Assembly (NCBI RefSeq): GCF_021602025.1
Contig: NZ_BQHW01000001.1
Coordinates: 310,001-374,000, forward strand
Direction of reading: 5' to 3'
DNA: 64,000 nt
DNA from: Pseudomonas ceruminis
GTDB taxonomy: Bacteria; Pseudomonadota; Gammaproteobacteria; Pseudomonadales; Pseudomonadaceae
In this document: one piece after another, positions 8,381 to 16,841 of the stretch
Position numbering within the stretch: position 1 is the stretch's first letter
How the letters are laid out: each line of letters starts with the position of its first letter
Translations under genes and position numbers: made by a program
The notes under the pieces: model-generated
Databases searched by the model: none
What the model was told of the DNA's origin: nothing
Seen by the model: only the letters and a program-made list of their open reading frames with translations

Positions 8381-9157
8381 ATGCTGGAGCTGACCGACGC
8401 GCAGATCGGCACCTGGGTCGCCACCTTCATCCTGCCGCTGTTCCGGGTAACTGCGGTGCTGATGACCATGCCGATCTTCGGCACCCGCATGCTGCCGGCG
8501 CGCATCCGCCTGTACGCAGCCGTGGCCATCACGGTGGTGATCGTGCCGGCGTTGCCACCGTTGCCTGAATTCGACCCGCTGAGCCTGCGCGGCATGTTGC
8601 TGTGCGGCGAGCAGATCATCGTCGGGGCGCTGTTCGGCTTCTCGCTGCAGCTGCTGTTTCAAGCCTTTGTCATCGCCGGGCAGATCATCGCGGTGCAGAT
8701 GGGCATGGCCTTCGCTTCGATGGTCGACCCGGCCAACGGGGTCAACGTCGCGGTGGTCAGCCAGTTCATGACGATGCTGGTAAGCGTGTTGTTCCTGCTG
8801 ATGAATGGCCACCTCGTGGTATTCGAGGTGCTGACCGAAAGCTTTACCACCTTGCCGGTGGGCAACGCGCTGGTGGTCAACCAGTTCTGGGAAATGGCCG
8901 GGCGCCTGAGCTGGGTGTTCGGGGCCGGGCTGCTGCTGATCTTGCCGGCGATCGCCGCGCTGCTGGTGGTGAACATCGCCTTTGGCGTGATGACGCGTGC
9001 CGCACCGCAGCTGAACATCTTCTCCATCGGCTTCCCGCTGACCCTGGTGCTGGGCATCGGCATCTTCTGGGTCGGCCTTGCCGATATCCTCTCCCACTAC
9101 CAGGCATTGGCCAGCGAAGCGCTGCAATGGCTGCGTGAACTGGCAAGGGCGCGCTGA
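8381..9157 (+). CDS. fliR: Flagellar export gate protein FliR
   Basis: A 258-residue polytopic membrane protein of normal FliR length. It has the family segment FRVTAVLMTMPIFGTRMLPA near the N terminus and AFASMVDPANGVNVAVVSQF in the middle. FliR completes the FliP5-FliR1 helical core of the export gate. flhB begins 2 nt after its stop, indicating coupled expression of the gate proteins. Confidence 0.97.
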   Translation: MLELTDAQIGTWVATFILPLFRVTAVLMTMPIFGTRMLPARIRLYAAVAITVVIVPALPPLPEFDPLSLRGMLLCGEQIIVGALFGFSLQLLFQAFVIAGQIIAVQMGMAFASMVDPANGVNVAVVSQFMTMLVSVLFLLMNGHLVVFEVLTESFTTLPVGNALVVNQFWEMAGRLSWVFGAGLLLILPAIAALLVVNIAFGVMTRAAPQLNIFSIGFPLTLVLGIGIFWVGLADILSHYQALASEALQWLRELARAR

Positions 9158-9159
9158 GC

Positions 9160-10302
9160 ATGGCTGAAAGCGAGAGCGGTCAGGACAAGACGGAAGACCC
9201 CACCGACAAGCGCAAGCGCGACGCGCGCGAAAAAGGCGAGATTGCCCGCTCCAAAGAGCTGAACACCGTGGCGGTGACCTTGGCGGGCGCCGGGGCATTG
9301 CTGGCCTTTGGTGGGTACCTGGCCGAGACGTTGATGACCTTGATGCGGCTCAACTTCTCACTGTCGCGCGAGGTGCTGACGGACGAGCGCTCGATGGGGT
9401 TGTTCCTGCTGACCTCCGGCAAGATGGCCATCTGGGCCGTCCAGCCGATATTGATGCTGTTGTTCGTGGTGGCATTGGTGTCGCCCATTGCGCTGGGCGG
9501 GTTCATCTTCTCCGGTAGCCTGCTGCAGCCAAAGTTCAGCCGCATGAACCCCTTGTCGGGGATCAAGCGTATGTTTTCGATGAACTCGCTGACCGAGTTG
9601 CTCAAAGCGATGGCCAAGTTCCTGGTGATCCTGATCGTGGCGCTGGTGGTGCTCAGCAATGACCGCCAGGCGCTGCTAGCAATTGCCAACGAGCCGCTGG
9701 AGCAGGCGATCATCCACAGCGTGCAGGTGGTGGGCTGGAGTGCTTTGTGGATGGCTGCCGGGTTGCTGCTGATTGCGGCGGCAGACGTGCCGTTCCAGCT
9801 GTATCAGACGCAAAAGAAGCTGAAGATGACCAAGCAGGAGGTCAAGGACGAGTACAAGGACAGCGAAGGCAAGCCTGAGGTCAAGCAGCGGATCCGCCAG
9901 TTGCAGCGTGAGGTGTCGCAGCGGCGCATGATGGCCGCCGTGCCGGAGGCGGATGTGATCATCACCAACCCGACGCACTATGCGGTCGCCCTGCAGTATG
10001 ACCCGGAGAAGGGCGGGGTGGCCCCCTTGCTGCTGGCCAAGGGCACGGACTTCATTGCCTTGAAGATTCGCGAGATCGGGGTCGAGCACAAGGTGCAGAT
10101 TCTCGAGTCGCCAGCGCTGGCACGGGCGATCTATTACTCCACCGAGCTTGAACAGGAGATCCCGGCGGGGTTGTACCTGGCGGTGGCGCAGGTGCTGGCG
10201 TATGTGTTCCAGATTCGGCAGTACCGGGCGGGCAAGGGTAAGCGGCCAGAGCCGTTGAAGGAAGATCTGCCGATTCCGCCGGATTTGCGCCGTGACCGTT
10301 GA
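9160..10302 (+). CDS. flhB: Flagellar export switch protein FlhB
   Basis: A 380-residue protein with four membrane helices in the first ~215 residues and a cytoplasmic FlhB-C domain. The autocleavage motif NPTHYAVALQY is present, with cleavage expected between N270 and P271, the site that allows the hook-to-filament substrate switch triggered by FliK. The start (MAESESGQDKTEDPTDKR) carries the usual charged N terminus. It ends the fliL-flhB run. A separate FlhB-C-like gene without the NPTH motif is found at 33141-33485. Confidence 0.98.
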   Translation: MAESESGQDKTEDPTDKRKRDAREKGEIARSKELNTVAVTLAGAGALLAFGGYLAETLMTLMRLNFSLSREVLTDERSMGLFLLTSGKMAIWAVQPILMLLFVVALVSPIALGGFIFSGSLLQPKFSRMNPLSGIKRMFSMNSLTELLKAMAKFLVILIVALVVLSNDRQALLAIANEPLEQAIIHSVQVVGWSALWMAAGLLLIAAADVPFQLYQTQKKLKMTKQEVKDEYKDSEGKPEVKQRIRQLQREVSQRRMMAAVPEADVIITNPTHYAVALQYDPEKGGVAPLLLAKGTDFIALKIREIGVEHKVQILESPALARAIYYSTELEQEIPAGLYLAVAQVLAYVFQIRQYRAGKGKRPEPLKEDLPIPPDLRRDR

Positions 10303-10358
10303 TCTGCTGCGGGAGCAGTTCGTCCGGCTAGGGGGCCGCTGAGCGCAAAAACCTAAAG

Positions 10359-10375
10359 TTGGAAAGCTTCTTGCA
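10359..10375 (+). promoter_or_regulatory. Sigma-54 promoter upstream of flhA
   Basis: TGGAAAGCTTCTTGCA starts at 10360 in the 128-nt flhB-flhA gap. The GG-N10-GC spacing is exact and the -12 element TTGCA is perfect; the -24 element departs at the C (TGGAA instead of TGGCA). In P. aeruginosa flhA is an RpoN/FleQ-dependent gene, which supports the call. Confidence 0.7.
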
Positions 10376-10381
10376 GAGCCA

Positions 10382-10402
10382 CGCCCAAGCGCCCCTTGGG
10401 CG
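10382..10402 (+). other. Stem-loop in the flhA leader
   Basis: CGCCCAAG and CTTGGGCG form a perfect 8-bp stem around a 5-nt loop. It lies just downstream of the sigma-54 promoter and 28 nt before the flhA start. No T-run follows. It could be the end of the flhB transcript or a leader structure on the flhA mRNA; which one cannot be told from sequence. Confidence 0.45.
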
Positions 10403-10430
10403 TCAAAGTTTTGCATGAAGAGGACTCGCG

Positions 10431-12560
10431 GTGGATCGCACTCAGTTAATCAGCAACGCTCGCCAGAACCTGGCCGGGCTCGGCCGGGGCAACCTGGGCG
10501 TGCCGCTGTTGCTGCTGGTGATGTTGGCAATGATGATGTTGCCGATTCCGCCGTTCCTGCTCGACGTATTCTTCACCTTCAACATCGCCCTGTCGATCGT
10601 GGTTCTGCTGGTCTGCGTTTACGCCCTGCGTCCGCTCGATTTCGCCGCATTCCCCACCATCCTGTTGGTCGCAACGCTGCTGCGCCTGGCGTTGAACGTC
10701 GCCTCTACGCGGGTGGTCATGCTCCACGGTCAGGAGGGCCATGGCGCCGCCGGCAAGGTGATCCAGGCCTTCGGTGAAGTCGTGATCGGCGGCAACTATG
10801 TCGTCGGTGCGGTGGTGTTCGCCATCCTCATGATCATCAACTTCGTGGTGGTGACCAAGGGTGCCGGGCGTATTTCCGAGGTGAGCGCGCGCTTCACCCT
10901 CGACGCCATGCCCGGCAAGCAGATGGCCATCGACGCCGACCTCAACGCCGGCCTGATCGACCAGGCCCAGGCCAAGTCGCGCCGTGCCGAGGTGGCCCAG
11001 GAGGCAGAGTTCTATGGTTCGATGGACGGTGCCAGCAAGTTCGTGCGCGGTGATGCCATCGCTGGCCTGCTGATCCTGTTCATCAACCTGATTGGCGGCA
11101 TGCTCATCGGTATGCTGCAGCACAATATGTCGTTCAGCGATGCCGGCAAGGTCTACGCGCTGTTGACCATTGGTGACGGTTTGGTGGCGCAATTGCCATC
11201 CCTGTTGCTGTCGACCGCTGCCGCGATCATGGTCACCCGCGCCTCGGGCTCCGAGGACATGGGCAAGCTGATCAACCGGCAGATGTTCGATTCGCCCAAG
11301 GCGCTGGCGGTATCGGCAGGGCTGATGATCGTCATGGGCCTGGTGCCGGGCATGCCGCATATCGCGTTCCTGAGCCTGGGCCTGCTGGCGGGCGGTGGCG
11401 CTTACCTGGTCTGGAAGAAGCAGCAGAAGGCCAAGGTCGAGGCGCAGAAGGAGGCGCAGCGTCAGCAGGACCTGCTGCCTTCACCGCAGCGCGCGCTGGA
11501 AACCAAGGAGCTGGGCTGGGACGACGTGACACCGATCGACATGATCGGCCTGGAGGTCGGCTACCGGCTCATCCCGCTGGTCGACCGCAACCAGGGCGGC
11601 CAACTGTTGGCACGGATCAAGGGCGTGCGCAAGAAGCTCTCCCAGGACCTGGGCTTTCTCATGCCCACGGTGCACATCCGCGACAACCTCGATCTACAGC
11701 CCAGCGCCTATCGCCTGACGTTGATGGGGGTGATCCTGGCTGAAGCCGAGATCTACCCAGACCGCGAGTTGGCAATCAACCCTGGCCAGGTGTTCGGCAC
11801 CCTCAACGGCATTGCTGCACGCGATCCGGCCTTTGGCCTGGAAGCGGTGTGGATCGATGTCGGCCAGCGCGCTCAGGCACAGTCGCTGGGCTATACGGTG
11901 GTGGATGCCAGCACCGTGGTTGCCACCCACCTCAACCAGATCCTGCAGAAACACTGCCACGAGCTGATAGGCCACGAGGAAGTGCAGCAACTGTTGCAGG
12001 TATTGTCCAAGGCTTCGCCTAAACTTGCCGAGGAGTTGGTGCCGGGTGTCATTTCCTTGTCGGGGCTGCTCAAGGTCCTGCAGGCATTGCTTGCCGAGCA
12101 GGTGCCCGTGCGCGATATTCGCAGCATTGCCGAGGCCATCGCCAACAATGCCGGCAAGAGTCAAGATACCGCCGCGCTGGTGGCCGCCGTGCGTGTCGGA
12201 TTGTGTCGCGCCATCGTGCAAAGCATTGTCGGCGTTGAGTCCGAGCTGCCTGTCATCACCCTTGAGCCAAGGTTGGAACAGATTTTGCTCAATAGTCTGC
12301 AACGGGCCGGGCAAGGCCAGGAGGACGGTGTTCTTCTGGAGCCGAGCATGGCCGAAAAGCTGCAGCGCTCGTTGATTGATGCGGCCCAGCGCCAGGAAAT
12401 GCAAGGCCAGCCAGCTATCTTGTTGGTGGCCGGCCCGATCCGCGCCATGCTGTCGCGCTTTGGTCGCCTGGCTGTACCGAATTTGCATGTTTTGGCGTAT
12501 CAGGAAATACCTGACAACAAGCAAGTCACCATCGTTGCCACCGTGGGCCCCAACGGCTGA
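10431..12560 (+). CDS. flhA: Flagellar export gate protein FlhA
   Basis: A 709-residue protein starting with GTG at 10431. The first ~330 residues hold about eight membrane helices, with the family block AFPTILLVATLLRLALNVAS and the FHIPEP-family region MPGKQMAIDADLNAGLID. The rest is the cytoplasmic nonamer ring domain that docks chaperone-substrate complexes. FlhA converts proton-motive force into export. It has its own sigma-54 promoter and heads a group with flhF, fleN and fliA, flhF beginning 11 nt downstream. Confidence 0.98.
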   Translation: MDRTQLISNARQNLAGLGRGNLGVPLLLLVMLAMMMLPIPPFLLDVFFTFNIALSIVVLLVCVYALRPLDFAAFPTILLVATLLRLALNVASTRVVMLHGQEGHGAAGKVIQAFGEVVIGGNYVVGAVVFAILMIINFVVVTKGAGRISEVSARFTLDAMPGKQMAIDADLNAGLIDQAQAKSRRAEVAQEAEFYGSMDGASKFVRGDAIAGLLILFINLIGGMLIGMLQHNMSFSDAGKVYALLTIGDGLVAQLPSLLLSTAAAIMVTRASGSEDMGKLINRQMFDSPKALAVSAGLMIVMGLVPGMPHIAFLSLGLLAGGGAYLVWKKQQKAKVEAQKEAQRQQDLLPSPQRALETKELGWDDVTPIDMIGLEVGYRLIPLVDRNQGGQLLARIKGVRKKLSQDLGFLMPTVHIRDNLDLQPSAYRLTLMGVILAEAEIYPDRELAINPGQVFGTLNGIAARDPAFGLEAVWIDVGQRAQAQSLGYTVVDASTVVATHLNQILQKHCHELIGHEEVQQLLQVLSKASPKLAEELVPGVISLSGLLKVLQALLAEQVPVRDIRSIAEAIANNAGKSQDTAALVAAVRVGLCRAIVQSIVGVESELPVITLEPRLEQILLNSLQRAGQGQEDGVLLEPSMAEKLQRSLIDAAQRQEMQGQPAILLVAGPIRAMLSRFGRLAVPNLHVLAYQEIPDNKQVTIVATVGPNG

Positions 12561-12571
12561 GGTAGTGGGTT

Positions 12572-13879
12572 ATGCAAGTTAAGCGTTTTTTCGCCGCCGA
12601 TATGCGTCAAGCCATGAAGCTGGTCCGTGATGAGCTGGGCTCTGATGCCGCCATCATCGGTAACCGCCGCATTGCTGGCGGTGTCGAACTGACGGCTGCG
12701 CTGGACTACAAGCTGTCCGCGCTGGCCCCGCGCGTGCCCAACGCCGAGCTCGAGCAAGAGCTGCGCAAGACCCACACGCGCATCGCCACCGCCCAGGCCG
12801 AGCTGGACAACCGCAGCGATGGCGACGAAGGCAATCGCCAATTGTTCGCCGGGCAATCGCTGACCGCCTCGGAGCCGCTGATCGAGCCGCAGTCGGCTGC
12901 GCCTGCACCGGCAGCACCCGCCGCGCCGGCACCGGTGGACCCGCGGCTGTTCGATGCCATGCGCTCGGAGCTCTCGGGCCTGCGCGAGTTGCTCGAAGTG
13001 CAGCTCGGTTCATTGGCCTGGAGCCAACTGCAGGGCAGCAAGCCGGCCCAGGCCAACCTCTGGCGCCGCTTGCAGCGTATCGGCCTGTCCGGACCGATCG
13101 CCCGCGAATTGCTCGAGCTCACGGGCGAGATCGAAGAACCACGGCAGGCGTGGCGCATGTTGCTGGCGCACCTGGCGCGGATGATCGAGGTGCCCGAGGT
13201 CGAGCCGATCGAGGAGGGCGGTGTGATCGCCATGGTCGGCCCTGCTGGCATGGGCAAGACCACCACCCTGGCCAAGCTGGCGGCGCGGTATGTACTCAAG
13301 TACGGCCCGCAGAACCTGGCGCTGGTGAGCATGGACAGCTTCCGCATTGGTGCCCAGGAGCAGCTCAAGACCTTGGGGCGCATCCTCAATGTGCCCGTGA
13401 CCTACGTCGACCCGGGCCAGTCGTTGGCCCAGGCGCTGGAGCCGCTGCTGCGCAAGCGCGTGGTGCTGATCGATACCGCCGGCCTGCAGGCCAGCGACCC
13501 GGCCCTGCGCATGCAACTGGAAACCTTGGCCGGGCGTGGCATCGCCGCGAAGAACTACCTGGTGCTGGCCACCACCAGCCAGAAGCAGGTGCTCACCGCC
13601 GCCTACCACAGCTATAAACGCTGCGGCCTGGCCGGTTGCATCCTGACCAAACTCGATGAAACGGCGAGCCTCGGCGACGTGCTGAGCCTGGCCATCAGTC
13701 ATGAACTGCCCGTGGTCTACCTCACCGATGGCCCGCGCATTCCTGACGACCTGCACCTGCCGCGGGCGCACCAGCTGGTGACCCGTGCCGTCAATGTGCA
13801 GTTGCAGGACGAGCCCAGCGAGGAGGCCATGGCCGACATGTTCGCTGATCTCTATCACAACCCGCGGCGAGCAGGTTGA
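12572..13879 (+). CDS. flhF: SRP-like GTPase FlhF (flagellar polar placement)
   Basis: A 435-residue protein with the usual FlhF order. A B domain begins MQVKRFFAADMRQAMKLVRD, followed by an Ala/Pro-rich linker (about 103-130), an N domain, and a G domain with P-loop GPAGMGKTTTLAKLAARYV near residue 222, DTAG and TKLDETASLGDVLSLA. FlhF marks the cell pole where the flagellum is built and works against FleN to set number and place. It lies directly after flhA and 93 nt before fleN, as in other polarly flagellated gamma-proteobacteria. Confidence 0.98.
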   Translation: MQVKRFFAADMRQAMKLVRDELGSDAAIIGNRRIAGGVELTAALDYKLSALAPRVPNAELEQELRKTHTRIATAQAELDNRSDGDEGNRQLFAGQSLTASEPLIEPQSAAPAPAAPAAPAPVDPRLFDAMRSELSGLRELLEVQLGSLAWSQLQGSKPAQANLWRRLQRIGLSGPIARELLELTGEIEEPRQAWRMLLAHLARMIEVPEVEPIEEGGVIAMVGPAGMGKTTTLAKLAARYVLKYGPQNLALVSMDSFRIGAQEQLKTLGRILNVPVTYVDPGQSLAQALEPLLRKRVVLIDTAGLQASDPALRMQLETLAGRGIAAKNYLVLATTSQKQVLTAAYHSYKRCGLAGCILTKLDETASLGDVLSLAISHELPVVYLTDGPRIPDDLHLPRAHQLVTRAVNVQLQDEPSEEAMADMFADLYHNPRRAG

Positions 13880-13972
13880 TGATGAAGCGTATGCAAAATA
13901 CCTACACCAAGGGGGCGGCAGCATTGCCCCTCGTGTGGCTTGGGTCCAAGCGAGACAAGGTAAACAACGAAC

Positions 13973-14806
13973 ATGGGTAGCATGCATCCCGTACAGGTGA
14001 TCGCCGTGACCGGTGGTAAAGGTGGCGTCGGCAAGACTAACGTTTCAGTGAACCTGTCCCTGGCGCTGGCCGAACTCGGCCGCCGGGTCATGCTGCTGGA
14101 CGCCGACCTGGGCCTGGCCAACGTCGACGTGTTGCTGGGCCTGACCCCTAAACGCACCTTGGCCGATGTCATCGAAGGGCGCTGCGAGCTGCGCGACGTA
14201 CTGTTGCAGGGGCCAGGCGGCGTGCGCATCGTGCCGGCGGCGTCCGGCACCCAGAGCATGGTGCACCTGGCTCCCGCCCAGCATGCCGGGTTGATCCAGG
14301 CATTCAGCGAGGTCGGCGACAACCTCGATGTGCTGGTGATCGACACCGCTGCGGGTATTGGTGACTCGGTAGTCAGTTTTGTTCGTGCTGCCCAGGAAGT
14401 GTTGCTGGTGGTCTGTGATGAACCGACCTCGATCACCGACGCCTACGCGTTGATCAAGTTGCTCAACCGCGATTACGGGATGAACCGATTCCGCGTGCTG
14501 GCCAACATGGCACAGAGCCCGCAGGAAGGGCGCAACCTGTTCGCCAAGTTGACCAAGGTCACCGATCGCTTCCTCGATGTCGCCCTACAATACGTCGGTG
14601 CCGTGCCCTATGACGAGTGCGTGCGCAAGGCGGTGCAGAAGCAACGGGCAGTCTACGAGGCCTTCCCTCGTTCCAAGTGCGCGCTGGCCTTCAAGGCCAT
14701 TGCGCAGAAGGTCGATAGCTGGCCATTGCCGGCCAACCCGCGCGGGCACCTGGAGTTCTTTGTCGAGCGCCTGGTGCAACCCACCAGCGCGGGGCCGGTA
14801 CTATGA
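13973..14806 (+). CDS. fleN: MinD-like ATPase FleN (flagellar number regulator)
   Basis: A 277-residue MinD/ParA-family ATPase with deviant Walker A GGKGGVGKTNVSVNL, the switch region LLDADLGLANVDVLLGL and the DTAAG motif. FleN/FlhG restricts flagellar number, binding the master regulator FleQ and stimulating the FlhF GTPase. The ATG at 13973 is used. Its stop overlaps the fliA start (ATGA at 14803), so sigma-28 synthesis is coupled to FleN translation. Confidence 0.97.
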   Translation: MGSMHPVQVIAVTGGKGGVGKTNVSVNLSLALAELGRRVMLLDADLGLANVDVLLGLTPKRTLADVIEGRCELRDVLLQGPGGVRIVPAASGTQSMVHLAPAQHAGLIQAFSEVGDNLDVLVIDTAAGIGDSVVSFVRAAQEVLLVVCDEPTSITDAYALIKLLNRDYGMNRFRVLANMAQSPQEGRNLFAKLTKVTDRFLDVALQYVGAVPYDECVRKAVQKQRAVYEAFPRSKCALAFKAIAQKVDSWPLPANPRGHLEFFVERLVQPTSAGPVL

Positions 14807-15543
14807 ACGCAAGCGGTTTCAAGATGTACAGCAAGGCGTCGAAGGACGCCCAGTACGAATTGATCGAACGCTACGCCCCGCTGGTCAAGCGCATTGCCTA
14901 CCACCTGCTGGCCCGCTTGCCGGCCAACGTGCAGGTCGAAGACCTGATTCAGGCCGGCATGATCGGTTTGCTGGAAGTCGCCAACAAGTACGACGCCAGC
15001 AAGGGTGCCAGTTTCGAAACCTATGCCGGCATCCGCATCCGCGGTGCGATGCTCGACGAAGTGCGAAAGGGGGATTGGGCACCCCGTTCGGTGCACCGTA
15101 ATACGCGCATGGTCAGTGATGCGATGCGTGCCGTGGAAGCCAGAACCGGCCGTGACGCTAAAGATCATGAAGTTGCTGCCGAACTCCAATTGAGTCTCGA
15201 TGATTACTACGGGATTTTGAACGATACCCTGGGTAGCCGCCTGTTCAGTTTCGACGACCTGTTGCAGGACGGCGAGCACGAAGGGCTGCACGAGGACGGT
15301 GCCAGTGGCCAAGTCGAGCCATCGCGCGACCTGGAAGACGAGCGCTTCCAGGCTGCCTTGACCGATGCCATTGCCAATCTGCCAGAGCGTGAGCGGCTGG
15401 TGCTGGCGCTGTACTATGACGAAGAGCTGAACCTCAAGGAAATCGGTGAGGTGCTGGGGGTCAGCGAGTCACGTGTCAGCCAGCTGCACAGCCAGTGCGC
15501 CGCGCGCCTGCGCAGCCGCCTCGGGGAGTGGCGGGCACGCTGA
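14803..15543 (+). CDS. fliA: RNA polymerase sigma factor FliA (sigma-28)
   Basis: A 246-residue sigma-70-family protein. Region 2 includes LVKRIAYHLLARLPANVQVEDLIQAGMIGLLEVA and the GASFETYAGIRIRGAMLDEVRKGDW block; region 3 and the region 4 helix-turn-helix (LKEIGEVLGVSESRVSQLHS) follow. It directs transcription of late flagellar, motor and chemotaxis genes and is held by FlgM until the hook is complete. It overlaps fleN by 4 nt. cheY begins 92 nt downstream. Confidence 0.98.
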   Translation: MNASGFKMYSKASKDAQYELIERYAPLVKRIAYHLLARLPANVQVEDLIQAGMIGLLEVANKYDASKGASFETYAGIRIRGAMLDEVRKGDWAPRSVHRNTRMVSDAMRAVEARTGRDAKDHEVAAELQLSLDDYYGILNDTLGSRLFSFDDLLQDGEHEGLHEDGASGQVEPSRDLEDERFQAALTDAIANLPERERLVLALYYDEELNLKEIGEVLGVSESRVSQLHSQCAARLRSRLGEWRAR

Positions 15544-15635
15544 GCCCGGGGTCGTTGCAGTCGTTTTCACGTTGTACCGAATTGATTGAATGCGCGTTCG
15601 GAGCCGAGCGCGTTTGAGACTGCTTGGAGGTCTAA

Positions 15636-16022
15636 TTGAACAAAGACATGAAAATCCTCATCGTTGACGACTTCTCGACTATGCGGCGGATCATCAAGAA
15701 CCTGTTGCGTGATCTGGGTTTCACCAATACCGATGAGGCCGATGACGGCACCACGGCACTGCCAATGCTCGAAAGCGGCCATTACGACTTCCTGGTGACC
15801 GACTGGAACATGCCCGGCATGTCCGGTATCGACCTGCTGCGCAAGGTGCGTGCACACGACCGCCTGAAGGCTATGCCGGTGCTGATGGTGACCGCTGAAG
15901 CCAAGCGTGACCAGATCATCGAAGCGGCCCAGGCCGGGGTCAATGGATACGTGGTCAAGCCGTTCACCGCTCAGGTGCTCAAAGAAAAGATCGAGAAGAT
16001 CTTCGAACGCGTCAACGGCTGA
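15636..16022 (+). CDS. cheY: Chemotaxis response regulator CheY
   Basis: A single receiver domain of 128 residues with the acidic pair in [12 protein letters not shown], phospho-acceptor D56 in [13 protein letters not shown], and the conserved T and K in MVTAEAK and VVKPFTA. The TTG at 15636 is preferred because GGAGG at 15626 is ideally spaced from it. The ATG at 15648, used in many annotations (124 residues), is 17 nt from that site. CheY-P binds FliM to change rotation. cheZ follows 18 nt later. Confidence 0.95.
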   Translation: MNKDMKILIVDDFSTMRRIIKNLLRDLGFTNTDEADDGTTALPMLESGHYDFLVTDWNMPGMSGIDLLRKVRAHDRLKAMPVLMVTAEAKRDQIIEAAQAGVNGYVVKPFTAQVLKEKIEKIFERVNG

Positions 16023-16040
16023 GTCACGTCAGGGGGCGCC

Positions 16041-16829
16041 ATGGAATCAACACAATCGTCTTTGGGGGAGTTCGAATCGACCCTGAAGAAGCATGCCCAG
16101 GAGTTGGTCGAAAGCCTGGAGCGGGGGCGGTTCGGCGAGGCGGTGCAACTGATTCATCAGTTGAACCAGACCCGCGACCGAGGCCTGTACCAGGAGGTCG
16201 GCAAGCTCACCCGTGAGCTGCACAGCGCGATCGTCAGTTTCCAGATCGACCCGCACATGCCGCAGGCCGAGGAAGTCTCGCAGATCACCGACGCCACCGA
16301 ACGCCTGTCCTATGTGGTCAAGCTCACCGAAGGTGCCGCCAACCGCACCATGGACCTGGTCGAGCAGAGCACGCCTGTGCTCAACGATCTGGCGGCCGAG
16401 GCGCAGCGCCTGAGCGTTGACTGGCAGCGCTTCATGCGTCGCGAAGTTGCCGCTCCGGAGTTTCGCGAGCTGGTCAAGCGCGTCGACAGTTTCCTGACAC
16501 ACAGCGCCGAAGGGAACCGCAAGGTCGCGGGCCACCTCAACGACATTTTGCTGGCTCAGGACTATCAGGATCTGACCGGCCAGGTGATCAAGCGCGTGAC
16601 TGCGCTGGTTACCGACGTGGAAAGCAATCTGCTCAAGCTCGTGCTGATGGCCAGTCAGGTCGACCGTTTTGCCGGTATCGAACATGACCACCAGCAGTTG
16701 CGCGCTGAAAAAGATCAAGAAAAACATCAGACACGGGGTGAAGGTCCGCAGATTCATGCCGATAAGCGTGAAGACGTCGTGTCCGGTCAGGACGATGTCG
16801 ATGATCTGCTGTCCAGCCTGGGTTTTTAA
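16041..16829 (+). CDS. cheZ: CheY-P phosphatase CheZ
   Basis: A 262-residue helical protein. The catalytic segment DILLAQDYQDLTGQVIKR contains the glutamine that activates water for CheY-P hydrolysis. The C-terminal tail DDVDDLLSSLGF is the known CheY-docking peptide, joined through a charged, flexible linker. The gene lies between cheY and cheA (12 nt to cheA). The docking tail resembles the FliM N terminus and the CheA linker repeats in this window. Confidence 0.97.
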   Translation: MESTQSSLGEFESTLKKHAQELVESLERGRFGEAVQLIHQLNQTRDRGLYQEVGKLTRELHSAIVSFQIDPHMPQAEEVSQITDATERLSYVVKLTEGAANRTMDLVEQSTPVLNDLAAEAQRLSVDWQRFMRREVAAPEFRELVKRVDSFLTHSAEGNRKVAGHLNDILLAQDYQDLTGQVIKRVTALVTDVESNLLKLVLMASQVDRFAGIEHDHQQLRAEKDQEKHQTRGEGPQIHADKREDVVSGQDDVDDLLSSLGF

Positions 16830-16841
16830 GGAGCACGTTTA

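Noticed and set aside
15544-15635. Sigma-28 promoter before cheY
   Set aside because: The che genes are expected to be FliA-dependent, but I could not find a GCCGATAA-type -10 with a properly spaced -35 in this gap.
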